Shown: positions 1 through 8,301 of the stretch, in pieces
Numbering within the stretch: the stretch's first letter is position 1
Layout of the letters: each line of letters opens with the position of its first letter
Source of the DNA: Chitinivibrionales bacterium
GTDB lineage: Bacteria > Fibrobacterota > Chitinivibrionia > Chitinivibrionales > FEN-1185
Assembly: GCA_035516255.1 (NCBI GenBank)
Contig: DATJAL010000009.1
Location: 18,492 to 82,491, forward strand
Direction: 5' to 3'
DNA length: 64,000 nucleotides
Notes under the pieces: model-generated
The model's database searches: none
Told to the model about the DNA's origin: nothing
What the model saw: the letters and a program-made list of their open reading frames with translations, nothing else
Position numbers and translations under genes: made by a program

Positions 1-787
1 ACCTTAAAAAAAATGTCGTGACGACCCACGCGTAAAATCCCCAAGGTACGAACCGTATAAAAAGGTACAGGGCCTTGTTCCAGAAACCAGGCACGACAAC
101 GATCTTTTTTCCCTTCTTCAGCGCAGCAAGAGATTCGGCAACCACATCGTCGCTCGACATCCACCGCACCGGGCCCGCGTTTTTGAGTTGAGCAGGGGCA
201 AGGTCGAGTTTGGCATGGAAATCGGTGCGCGTGAATCCGGGGCAGAGCGCTTGGACCTTAATCCCCTGCCTGCGCAACGACAGTGAAAGGGATTTGGAAA
301 ACCCGTTGAGAAAGGACTTTGTCGCGGAATAAATTTCCGATCCCGGCAGCGGTAAAACCGCCGCAAGCGAGGAAACATTGATGATGACGCCTTTTTTCGC
401 GGCGATCATCCTGGGAAGCGCGGCATGCGTCATCAGCACCGTCGCCGCAGCGTGCACCTGTATCATCCTGCCGATGTTTTCCGGGCTTTCGATTGCAAAA
501 GCGTTTTTAAGGCCGAAACCGGCGTTATTGATGAGGATGTCGATGCGGGCAAGGGACTTGACAAGAGAGATAAGGCCGTCGAGGTCTTTTTTCTCGCCGA
601 AGTCCGCGATCACCACCTTCACCGAGGTGCCGTAATGCGATTCAAGCTCCGCCGCGAACTTCTCGAGGATCTGCCTGCGCCTTCCGGTAATGACAAGGTC
701 GTATCCCTGCGACGCAAGGCTTTCGGCAAACGACTTTCCTATGCCGCTGGTGGCACCGGTGATGAGGGCGAGGGGGGTGATGGCCAT
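1..787 (-). CDS. Short-chain dehydrogenase/reductase (SDR), 3'-truncated by window edge
   Basis: Reading the minus strand from ATG at 785-787 gives 262 uninterrupted codons that run off the left edge. The protein has the classical SDR signatures in order: TGATSGIG cofactor glycine motif near residue 10, NNAG near residue 90, a Ser in NVSS, and the YSATK catalytic Tyr/Lys around residue 155. It is therefore a Rossmann-fold NAD(P)(H)-dependent oxidoreductase; the substrate cannot be told. The C-terminal part (KALYLFIRF, then FYAWVV) is hydrophobic and may be membrane-associated, as in some fatty-acyl/ketosphinganine-type SDRs. No strong ribosome site precedes the start. It is divergent from the yajC operon, across about 300 bp. 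Confidence 0.9.
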   Translation of the reverse strand, partial: MAITPLALITGATSGIGKSFAESLASQGYDLVITGRRRQILEKFAAELESHYGTSVKVVIADFGEKKDLDGLISLVKSLARIDILINNAGFGLKNAFAIESPENIGRMIQVHAAATVLMTHAALPRMIAAKKGVIINVSSLAAVLPLPGSEIYSATKSFLNGFSKSLSLSLRRQGIKVQALCPGFTRTDFHAKLDLAPAQLKNAGPVRWMSSDDVVAESLAALKKGKKIVVVPGFWNKALYLFIRFVPWGFYAWVVTTFFLR

Positions 788-833
788 GGAGATAAAATAG
801 TAACAGAGTGACAAAGTAACAAAGGGGCAAAGT

Positions 834-985
834 TAAATCAGCGTAAAGCGGTCAGCAATCGGCAGTCAGCGGTCAGAAAGAAAGGTTATTGGAATTTTTT
901 TCTTCTGACCTCACCCCGGCCCTCCTGGCCACCCCTCTCCGAATAGGAGAGGGGATGCGAACCCCTCCATATTTTTTCAAATATC
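834..985. repeat. Intergenic low-complexity/repeat-like stretch
   Basis: The gap between the SDR gene and yajC carries short tandem-like words (cagtcagcggtcag) and an inverted repeat (cccctctcc gaata ggagagggg). No coding frame is credible here. The palindromic block resembles mobile intergenic repeats, but no second copy was found in this window. Confidence 0.4.
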
Positions 986-1083
986 ATCCCTTATTAAACC
1001 GAAAACCCTAAATGAATGGCGACATATATATTTCAAACCTGTATTTTTACATGGTCTATTAAACTTGTCCGAAAGGAAGATCC

Positions 1084-1479
1084 ATGAAGAGCCATCTGAT
1101 TGCCGCCATCGTTCTGTTCAACGCGTGCCTCCTGTTTGCGCAGGACAAGGCAGTCCAGAAACCGGTCGGGTCGAATCCCATGGCGCCGTTCCTGCTGATC
1201 ATCATCATTTTCCTGATTTTTTACGTCCTGATATTCCTTCCGCAGCGGAAAAAGCAGAAGGAAACGCAGACCATGCTCGACAAACTTAAGAAAGGGGACA
1301 AGGTCGTGACCATCGGCGGCGTGCTCGGCACCGTGGGCAACGTGAAGGACAGCACCGTGATGGTGAAAATCGCCGACAACACGGTCGTGGAATTCAAAAA
1401 GACCGCCATCTCCTCCGTTGTCAGCGATGACAAACCGGAAAAATCAGACGGTACCGACAAGAAGGAAACAAAAGGATAA
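1084..1479 (+). CDS. yajC: Preprotein translocase subunit YajC
   Basis: 131 aa, slightly longer than typical YajC because of an N-terminal segment that looks like a signal peptide (MKSHLIAAIVLFNACLLFAQ). It is followed by the conserved single membrane span (FLLIIIIFLIFYVLIFLPQR) and the cytosolic domain with the family signature KKGDKVVTIGGVLGTV. YajC binds SecDF and assists Sec-dependent export at the inner membrane. The start at 1084 has a good site (GAAAGGAAG) a few bases upstream. It is first in an apparent yajC-def-SpoIID operon, 5 bp from def. In many bacteria yajC neighbours secD/secF, which are not here. Confidence 0.95.
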   Translation: MKSHLIAAIVLFNACLLFAQDKAVQKPVGSNPMAPFLLIIIIFLIFYVLIFLPQRKKQKETQTMLDKLKKGDKVVTIGGVLGTVGNVKDSTVMVKIADNTVVEFKKTAISSVVSDDKPEKSDGTDKKETKG

Positions 1480-1484
1480 CCGGG

Positions 1485-2024
1485 ATGCTCGAAATCCTTT
1501 TATACGGCGATCCCATCCTCCGCAAAAAGGCGAAGCCGGTCGCGGTCTTTGACGCGAAGCTCAGGGCATTTCTCGATGAGATGATAGAGACCATGAAGGA
1601 GCGCGACGGCGTGGGCCTGGCCGCTCCGCAGGTGGGCGATTCGAGGAGGATCGTGGTGATCGACGCCACCAAGGGGGAGGCGCCGGCCATGGTGCTTGTC
1701 AACCCGGAATTCACCTTCAAGTCAAAGGAGCTTGAGGAGCGCGAGGAGGGGTGCCTGAGCTTTCCCGACATCCACCTCGACATCAAGCGGCCCGCTGTCG
1801 TGTCGGTAAAGGCATTCGACGAGAACGGCAAGGAAATCCTCATCGAAAAGGCGGACGGCCTTCTGTGCCGCGCGCTCCAGCACGAGATTGACCATTGCGA
1901 CGGGCTGCTCATCATCGACCAGGTGTCGCTCCTGCAGCGCAAGCTCCTCTCCAGCAAGCTTAAAAAGATATCCGCCGCGGGTCCGGGCCGGCCGGCCCCT
2001 TCGCGCAGGGCAAAAGCCGTTTGA
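1485..2024 (+). CDS. def: Peptide deformylase
   Basis: 179 aa. It removes the formyl group from N-terminal fMet of nascent proteins in the cytoplasm. All three metalloenzyme motifs are intact: GVGLAAPQ at residues 42-49, EGCLS at 88-92 (metal-binding Cys), and HEIDH at 133-137 (two metal His and the catalytic Glu). Length and motif spacing match bacterial type deformylases. It lies 5 bp after yajC and overlaps the next gene by 4 bp, so co-translation is likely. The Arg/Pro-rich C-terminal tail after residue 160 is variable in this family. Confidence 0.97.
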   Translation: MLEILLYGDPILRKKAKPVAVFDAKLRAFLDEMIETMKERDGVGLAAPQVGDSRRIVVIDATKGEAPAMVLVNPEFTFKSKELEEREEGCLSFPDIHLDIKRPAVVSVKAFDENGKEILIEKADGLLCRALQHEIDHCDGLLIIDQVSLLQRKLLSSKLKKISAAGPGRPAPSRRAKAV

Positions 2025-3499
2025 ACAGGTTGTTTTTCCGCAAGACCGTTTTGATCCGCCCGCGTTTTCTATATTTGTTTTCAAAAATGACCGCCCGTCT
2101 CGCGATCCCGTTTCTTTTTACCGCATTCGCCGTTGTATTGGAGTGCGTGCCGCCCCAGGCGAATGGGTCCCGATGGTATTTTTTGTCATCGCCGAAAAAG
2201 AAAGCGCCCCCGCCGCAGCCTGCCGAAACCGGGGCGCAAGTTGCCCAGAATGCCGCACCCGCACCGGATACGATGCGCGACAGGCGGGGCCTTGACAAAG
2301 TGCAACCAGCCCCTGTCCAGAAGGAAAATGCGGCGGAAATGCCTTTTCACGTTCCCTTCACCACGGTGCGCATCGTGCTGTTCCAGGGTCTGTCGCAGGC
2401 GGCGGTGCTCTCGTCGTCGTCCCTCGACCTTTTGAAAGGCGGCACTCCCGGCGCCGTGTCGCTGCGGGGCGGGGCGGTCATCGAGCGCGGCGACGCGTAC
2501 GGCAGGGCGTTTTTCCAGGCGCCGGGCCTGGGCAGGATCGTGGCGGCGCTCCCCTGCACCTTGTTTGCGAAAAGCGAATTCAACATTGTAAAGATCGAAA
2601 ACCTGTCATGCCGCGGATCGGTGATTGTCGCGCCTGAACAGGGCGGCCTTTTCACGCTCGTTAATTTTGTCAACGTGGAAGATTATCTGCGCGGGGTGGT
2701 GCCGCTCGAGGTGGGCAAGGGAAGCGACGACATCGTTGAGGCGGTCAAGGCGCAGGCGGTGGCCGCTCGCACCTATACCTACCGAAAAATGCAGGACAAC
2801 GCGGGTTCGTCCTTTGACCTTTCCGCCACGGTCGCCGACCAGGTGTACGGCGGCGTTGCCGCGGAATCGGAACTCTGCAGCAAGGCGATCCGCGCCACGC
2901 GAGGCGAGGTCATGCTGTACGGCGACAGCCTCATCTGCGCCTATTACCATTCCACCTGCGGCGGAAGGACCGCAAGCATCGAGGACGCGTGGAACAAGCC
3001 GGCGCAGGGTTACTTGCGCTCGGTTGACGACAACAACGGGATGTCGGGCCCGTTCTGCTCGGCGTCGCCGTCGTTTGCCTGGGAGGAGGTGTGGCCCCTT
3101 CCGCAGTTTTCTTATATTGTCAACCGCTATTCGCGGGAGGCGTTCCCGCAGAACCCGGCCTCGGGCGAGGTGCGCGCCGTGTCCGTTGATGCGCGTTTTT
3201 CCTGCGGCAGGGTGCGGCAATGCACCGTGCGCACGACAAACGGGACCTTTGTGTACGGCGGCGATAAAATCCGGTTCGTGTTCCGCAGGAACACGGCGGG
3301 ATTTCCCATTCTCAAAAGCAGCTGCATCACGAGTGTGTCGGTGCAGACGGGCACCGTGACCATGCGGGGCAGGGGATACGGCCACGGCGTCGGAATGTGC
3401 CAGATGGGGGCGATTGGCAGGGCACGGGCGGGGCAAACCTATGAAGAAATATTAAAAGCGTATTACACGGGGATAACGGTAAAGAAAGTTGCCGAGTGA
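2021..3499 (+). CDS. SpoIID/LytB-domain protein (putative peptidoglycan lytic enzyme)
   Basis: 492 aa from TTG at 2021, which overlaps the def stop; an in-frame ATG at 2087 (MTARLAIPF...) would put a signal peptide right at the N terminus and is an equally good start. After a Pro/Ala-rich stretch the protein carries a complete SpoIID domain: VEDYLRGVVPLEV, AVKAQAVAARTY, ICAYYHSTCGG (catalytic-region His/Cys cluster), and GRGYGHGVGMCQMGA near the C terminus. SpoIID domains of sporulating Firmicutes cleave glycan strands denuded of stem peptides; homologues also occur in non-sporulating diderms, as here. Predicted location is periplasm or outer envelope. Confidence 0.9.
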   Translation: MNRLFFRKTVLIRPRFLYLFSKMTARLAIPFLFTAFAVVLECVPPQANGSRWYFLSSPKKKAPPPQPAETGAQVAQNAAPAPDTMRDRRGLDKVQPAPVQKENAAEMPFHVPFTTVRIVLFQGLSQAAVLSSSSLDLLKGGTPGAVSLRGGAVIERGDAYGRAFFQAPGLGRIVAALPCTLFAKSEFNIVKIENLSCRGSVIVAPEQGGLFTLVNFVNVEDYLRGVVPLEVGKGSDDIVEAVKAQAVAARTYTYRKMQDNAGSSFDLSATVADQVYGGVAAESELCSKAIRATRGEVMLYGDSLICAYYHSTCGGRTASIEDAWNKPAQGYLRSVDDNNGMSGPFCSASPSFAWEEVWPLPQFSYIVNRYSREAFPQNPASGEVRAVSVDARFSCGRVRQCTVRTTNGTFVYGGDKIRFVFRRNTAGFPILKSSCITSVSVQTGTVTMRGRGYGHGVGMCQMGAIGRARAGQTYEEILKAYYTGITVKKVAE

Positions 3500-3651
3500 T
3501 GTGAGCCAAAGAATAAAGCCGCAGATGACATGATTCGATATCCGCTTTTTCATTCCACAATTGTTGTCATTACTTTGTACAAGAGCTTATCCTGTTGTAT
3601 TCGGCGAAATTAAGGGCCCGGCCCGTTTTTTTGGAATCTTCTTTTGTGTAA

Positions 3652-4997
3652 AGCAATGGCACCTGCCGACCCTTAGGACAGATCGTTCTCTCCGGTGGCG
3701 AAGATCCTCGGAAGGCATTTGTGACAACCTATCAGCCACTTCAATTCGGCATAATTGATTCGCTGGGCCGCTTTTTAATCACAAACCTGGCCGAGGTAAA
3801 TTATACGGTGCGGTTTTTTTACCTGCTCTTTACGGATATGGAGTTTTCGATTCTTCCGGCGTGAGGGTCCTGTCCGCTGACACGGTCGATCTTGGCGTGA
3901 TCACCCTTACATCCAGCGTTATTCCCGTGCCGTAAAACCTTTCCATTTCATACGATTCCCTTTTGCAAACCGTTTTATTGACATGGAACAGGGCCGATAC
4001 GAGCATCGTCAAGGGATATAATGTTTTCAGGAGGGATACGGACTCGGCCTTTGTGCAGACTCCGATAAACGGGGCGATTCTGGTAAAGGACACCTTGTTC
4101 CAAGACAGTACCGTCCACCAGGATAGGGCCTATGAATATAAAGTGGTTGCAGTTGATAAGCGAGACGATGCGGGGCTGATGAGCGACGGGAGCACGGTGA
4201 CCGCGACTTCCGTATTCCATTTCATCAATATTTTTACCGGCAATGGATCTGACCGGGGAAAATTCCAAGGCATTTTAGACTTTCGGGTTCTGAAAAATGG
4301 CAGAGTGGTTGTGGTCGACGATACCGGTTTTGTCAAGATTTTTAGCAATGACGGCAACCTGCTTAGAAAATTCAGCAACCTCGGATTTTTTCCAACCTGT
4401 ATCGCAGTTGACGATTCCGGGAATATTTTTTTAGGAAATACCACAGACGTTGATGAAAAGATTATAAAGGCGGATAGTATGGGCATCCTGGCAACCGGAT
4501 GCACTATGAATGTTTATATGAAGCGTCTTGAATGTGTATATGACCAATTATATGCGGTTGATGTTGGAAACGCAATTCAAGTAGTTGATATTGACTTAGA
4601 TGCGCTTACAAAATCGTGGCTTTCCATTCCCAATGGATATTTTATTTATTTTGCCGTTGATTCGCTTTCAAGGCAGAGTATTAATAATGGAAACGCCAAA
4701 AAAAATATGACTGTGGATACTTCTCGCATTATATTATCAAAATGGAGTCCTTCGGGTGTAGGTAGTTTCGTGGCAATAGGCCCAAAGGCGAATATTTACG
4801 TGGTTTCTGACCCGAAAATATTGGTTTTCAAGCTAGCGGGCGACCTGATCGCAAGAATGGAAACAGGAAACATTTTTACGAGCCCGTACAGTTCCCCTCA
4901 AGCCGCTTTTCCGGAGAAAATTTCGTTTGATAAAGACGGGAACATGCTTGTAGCCGATTCCGATTATATTAAAAGATATTCTGTGGGTATTAGATGA
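3652..4997 (+). pseudogene. Decayed secreted protein: carboxypeptidase-like domain, FN3 domain, beta-propeller
   Basis: An open reading frame (3963-4997) starts abruptly inside a fibronectin type III domain (LLTWNRADTSIVKGYNVFRRD) and continues into NHL/six-bladed-propeller-like repeats (VVVDDTGFVKIFSNDG; IAVDDSGNIFLG). Upstream the same protein is readable but broken. Frame 1 from 3652 encodes PLQFGIIDSLGRFLITNLAE, then a one-base shift within the T7 run at 3814-3820 moves to the frame encoding GYGVFDSSGVRVLSADTVDL. That frame meets an in-frame TAA at 3933 before entering the FN3 part. One indel plus one nonsense change therefore separates it from an intact gene of about 450 codons. No start or signal peptide is left. 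Coding bias is AT-richer than neighbouring genes. Confidence 0.75.
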
Positions 4998-5043
4998 TAA
5001 ATCCGGGTAATTGATAGATTGCAATTACTGAATGTCCTGCGGA

Positions 5044-5074
5044 ACCGGTCATAAAGATTCGTTTTATAACCGGT
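5044..5074 (+). terminator. Hairpin downstream of the pseudogene
   Basis: ACCGGTCATAAA (5044-5055) pairs with TTTATAACCGGT (5063-5074), with one mismatch and a 7-base loop. The following bases are AT-rich rather than a pure T run, so termination is plausible but not certain. Confidence 0.4.
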
Positions 5075-5234
5075 AATTTCTCTTGGAGTGAGAGTCGGAA
5101 AAAACTCTAATGTTTTTTATTAACTGTCTTGTTGGGAAATAAAATTATTATATTTTACAATTCATGCATTTTTATTGATTATTATAACAAATCCTCATCC
5201 ATTATTATTTAAAATCCCAGAAGGGGGTACGGTT

Positions 5235-5630
5235 ATGTTTTCTAAAAGCAAGTTACTGGTGCTGTTCCTGGCAGTCTGCGTTTTCGCGGCGCCGGAAACA
5301 AAAACGGCAACCAGTGGGCAATTCTCTTTTGTGCAGGGAGTGGGCGTGTACCAGCCCAGGCTGTTCAATTTGGATGCGATGTATTTCACCTGTAAGAAGC
5401 TGGTGAACGGAAAAGGGGCCATTTCTTTTTCCTGGTCTCTTCCCGGCATGAAGGCCGACAATGGAAAAATCTCCGTATTCACGGTTGCGGGAAAATTGAT
5501 TAGGTCGTTTGACATTAAATCTCAGGAGGGAAGGATCTCCTGGAACATGCCTTCCAGAATGGCGAGCGGCGTTTATTTTGCAACGCTCACCTATGGAGCA
5601 TTCAAGAAAAACGCAAAAATACTTTATTAA
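5235..5630 (+). CDS. Small secreted protein consisting mainly of a type IX/FlgD-like C-terminal tail
   Basis: 131 aa from ATG 5235, chosen because AGAAGGGGG lies just upstream and the encoded N terminus is a clear signal peptide (MFSKSKLLVLFLAVCVFAAP); an upstream in-frame ATG at 5175 would bury it. The last 70 residues have the pattern of a type IX-like/FlgD-like beta-sandwich tail: IFSxxG-like ISVFTVAGKLIRSFDI, W in RISWNM, then ASGVYFATLTY and a Lys-rich end. In Fibrobacterota and Bacteroidota such tails are normally appended to large exported enzymes. Here almost nothing precedes the tail. It sits 66 bp before the GH3 gene and may be co-expressed with it. Confidence 0.7.
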   Translation: MFSKSKLLVLFLAVCVFAAPETKTATSGQFSFVQGVGVYQPRLFNLDAMYFTCKKLVNGKGAISFSWSLPGMKADNGKISVFTVAGKLIRSFDIKSQEGRISWNMPSRMASGVYFATLTYGAFKKNAKILY

Positions 5631-5696
5631 TGGTCAAATCAAATAAAGGACCTATTGAATAAAACCCAATACAAGGCACCATCCAGGAGGAAATCC

Positions 5697-8138
5697 ATGT
5701 TGAAAAAAATCTCTGCACTACTCATTATCTTTTCGGCAAGCATATTTGCTCTGCCTTCCTATCCTACTTATTTGGACAGCGTCGTGGTACCGGTCAAGGT
5801 GATTTCCGGTTCGGGAACGACCTGGTCGGGCAAAGTCAATTATTGGCTGCGGGTCGGCGACAATGATTCGCTCAGCATCAGCCTGCAAATCAATCCGGTG
5901 GGCGGCGCGCCTGCCTGCAACATCTCCAACACCTCAGGCGATGTGGGCACGATCCAATGGGCAAACGGTATCAACGGAAAGCGCGAGATTTTCTTTGACT
6001 GCACTTTTCCCACAGCACCTATGGCCACCGACAAATATACCGCCACGGTTACGATTCTTGCAGACCAGAGCAACCTTGAAAAAACCGCGCGCAATGTACT
6101 TGCAGGAATCCCCAATAGCCAGAAATGCGGCATGCTCGCAGGCACAGGATGTTTCTGTACCTTCGATGTGACCGGCGTCACCGCCCCCTCTCCCTTTACC
6201 ACGGTTGTGGGGTTCCATATGTGTGATGGACCGCTGGGAATCAACATGAGAGACCCCAACCACGTCAAATGTGCCACGCTGTATCCCGCGCCCTCAGCAC
6301 GCGCAAATGCTTTTGACACGAGCCTTTCCTACCATATCGGACTTGCCATCGGCAGCGAGGCAAAGACCGCTAACCCTCCTTGCGGACAAAATACCATTCA
6401 AAATCAAAACGTTAACCTCGCTCCCATGCTCAACATGGTGAGGGACCCGCGCGGCGGCAGGGACTTTGAAACCTATGGCGAAGATCCTTTTCTCACGGCA
6501 TGGTTGGCGACCGTGGACACGCGCGGCAGGCAGGCTAACGGCATTATTGCCGTGCCAAAACATTTTGTTTGCAACGATCAGGAATTGAACAGGGAAACTT
6601 CATCGAGCAATGTGGACGACACAACGCTGCATCAGAGCTATGCCTATCCCTTTGAAATGGTCGTGAGAGAGGCGAAGCCGTGGGGCCTCATGGCCGCCTA
6701 CAATAAATTAAACGGCACGCTCTGCACCGAAGACACCTCATTGCTCGCCGGCATTGCAAAACGGGAATGGGGGTTCAGGGGATTCATCGTTTCCGACTGG
6801 TACACGTGGATGGGACCCGCCGCCATCGGTTCCGGCCTCGATATCGAAATGGACTGGGTCAATATTTTCGGAAAAATGTGCGACGGCACCGTGCCTCAGG
6901 ATACCATTGACCAGAAGGTCCTTGACCAGTTGCGCGGAAAAATCTGGACTGGCTGTGTAGCGGATTTCAGTGCTTTGAACGGAACAAGCACCATTAACAG
7001 TCCTGACCATGATACCCTTGCAGTCAAGGGAGCGCACGAATCGCTCGTGCTGGTTAAAAACGATTCAATTCTTGTGGGCGGCGTAAAACAGGCGCCGCTG
7101 CTCCCGCTCAATAAAACGGCCCTTAATTCCGTTGCGGTTGTCGGGCCCTATGCCAATCTGATGAGAATCGGCGCGGAATGCGAGGGCACGAGCGCGCGCG
7201 TCGACCCATGTCAAAATGTGATCGTGACACCCCTCACGGCTATTCAGAATAAAATCGGGGCCGCAAAGGTTACCACCACGTGGGCCAATGCCGACGTCGT
7301 GATCGTGTTTGTCGGTATTCCTTCCACCCAAGACAATGCCGCGTGCGAGGGCCATGACAGGCCTGATGTCGTGCTTCCGGTCAGTGAAGACGGCACGGAC
7401 CAGAATGCGCTGGTCCAATCCATACTCGCGGCAGGCAAGAAAACGATCGTGGTGCTCACCGGCGGAGCAGCGGTGAGCCAGGGCGCATGGAGCAATGCAT
7501 CTTCGATACTCGTTGCTTTTTTCCCCGGCCAGGGGCAGGGTGACGCGATCGCAGATGTTCTGTTCGGCGACTACAATCCGAGCGGAAAGCTCAGCGTTTC
7601 TTTCCCCAAGACTGCTGCGGATCTGCCGCCGTTTACCGCGGAAGGCGCGGCGAGCAAGCAGTACCAGTATGAGGGGCCATCCGACGGAAAGGGATATTCT
7701 TATTATTTAAAAACCGGGAAAATCCCCCTGTTCTGGTTCGGATGGGGCCTGCACTATTGCACTTATACCTATAGCAATATGGTATGTCCCAGATGCGCGG
7801 CGATCGGCTCAAAGGTCAGCGTTTCGGTCGATGTCACGAACAACGGGCCCATAGCTGGCGACGAAATCGTCCAGCTTTATCTGAGTCAGAAAACGCCCAT
7901 TGCGGCAAGGCCAATAAAGCAGCTCAGGGGATTTGCGAGGGTGAGCGTGACCCCGGGCCATACCCAAACGGTCAACTTTAATTTGAGAGAATGGGATTTT
8001 GCCCACTGGGTACATGGATCCGGCTGGACGGTTGATCCTAACAGCACCTACAATATTTCCATTGAAAAGTACGCGAATGATCCTAATGCCTTGGTTTCAT
8101 CAATTACTTTGGATCCTGCAGCAGGCGGGTGCCAATAA
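5697..8138 (+). CDS. Secreted glycoside hydrolase family 3 (beta-glucosidase/xylosidase type)
   Basis: 813 aa from ATG 5697, preceded by AGGAGG; signal peptide MLKKISALLIIFSASIFALP. Residues about 25-130 form an extra beta-rich domain. The GH3 (alpha/beta)8 domain follows: CDGPLGI (about 176), GGRDFETYGEDP (about 253-264), VPKHF (286-290), and the nucleophile Asp367 in GFIVSDW. The alpha/beta-sandwich C domain (SVAVVGPYA, VIVFVG, PGQGQGDAIADVLFG) and a C-terminal fibronectin-like domain (DEIVQLYLSQ) complete the family architecture. It is expected to release monosaccharides from beta-linked oligosaccharides in the periplasm or outside. No type IX-like tail was recognised. The next genes are outer-membrane barrels and a sugar permease, suggesting one uptake locus. 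Confidence 0.93.
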   Translation: MLKKISALLIIFSASIFALPSYPTYLDSVVVPVKVISGSGTTWSGKVNYWLRVGDNDSLSISLQINPVGGAPACNISNTSGDVGTIQWANGINGKREIFFDCTFPTAPMATDKYTATVTILADQSNLEKTARNVLAGIPNSQKCGMLAGTGCFCTFDVTGVTAPSPFTTVVGFHMCDGPLGINMRDPNHVKCATLYPAPSARANAFDTSLSYHIGLAIGSEAKTANPPCGQNTIQNQNVNLAPMLNMVRDPRGGRDFETYGEDPFLTAWLATVDTRGRQANGIIAVPKHFVCNDQELNRETSSSNVDDTTLHQSYAYPFEMVVREAKPWGLMAAYNKLNGTLCTEDTSLLAGIAKREWGFRGFIVSDWYTWMGPAAIGSGLDIEMDWVNIFGKMCDGTVPQDTIDQKVLDQLRGKIWTGCVADFSALNGTSTINSPDHDTLAVKGAHESLVLVKNDSILVGGVKQAPLLPLNKTALNSVAVVGPYANLMRIGAECEGTSARVDPCQNVIVTPLTAIQNKIGAAKVTTTWANADVVIVFVGIPSTQDNAACEGHDRPDVVLPVSEDGTDQNALVQSILAAGKKTIVVLTGGAAVSQGAWSNASSILVAFFPGQGQGDAIADVLFGDYNPSGKLSVSFPKTAADLPPFTAEGAASKQYQYEGPSDGKGYSYYLKTGKIPLFWFGWGLHYCTYTYSNMVCPRCAAIGSKVSVSVDVTNNGPIAGDEIVQLYLSQKTPIAARPIKQLRGFARVSVTPGHTQTVNFNLREWDFAHWVHGSGWTVDPNSTYNISIEKYANDPNALVSSITLDPAAGGCQ

Positions 8139-8162
8139 GCGGTAGTCCAGTAGGGTTTTTCT

Positions 8163-8210
8163 AATCGGCCGGGAAAATAAAACTTTTTATTTTTCCGGCC
8201 GATTGTTTAT
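8163..8210 (+). terminator. Strong intrinsic terminator after the GH3 gene
   Basis: AATCGGCCGG at 8163-8172 pairs perfectly with CCGGCCGATT at 8195-8204. The arms extend inward through A/T pairs, and a T-rich run follows. It separates the GH3 unit from the first barrel gene. Confidence 0.85.
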
Positions 8211-8301
8211 TTTATTACATTACCAAGCCCATGGTTACCTTTGTAACCCAATATAAATTATAACATCAGAAATTTTACCCGATTTTCAGAAAGGCACAGC
8301 T

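Noticed and set aside
3561..3758. 65-codon frame before the pseudogene
   Set aside because: No ribosome site, no family; it overlaps the better-supported remnant of the FN3/propeller gene in another frame.
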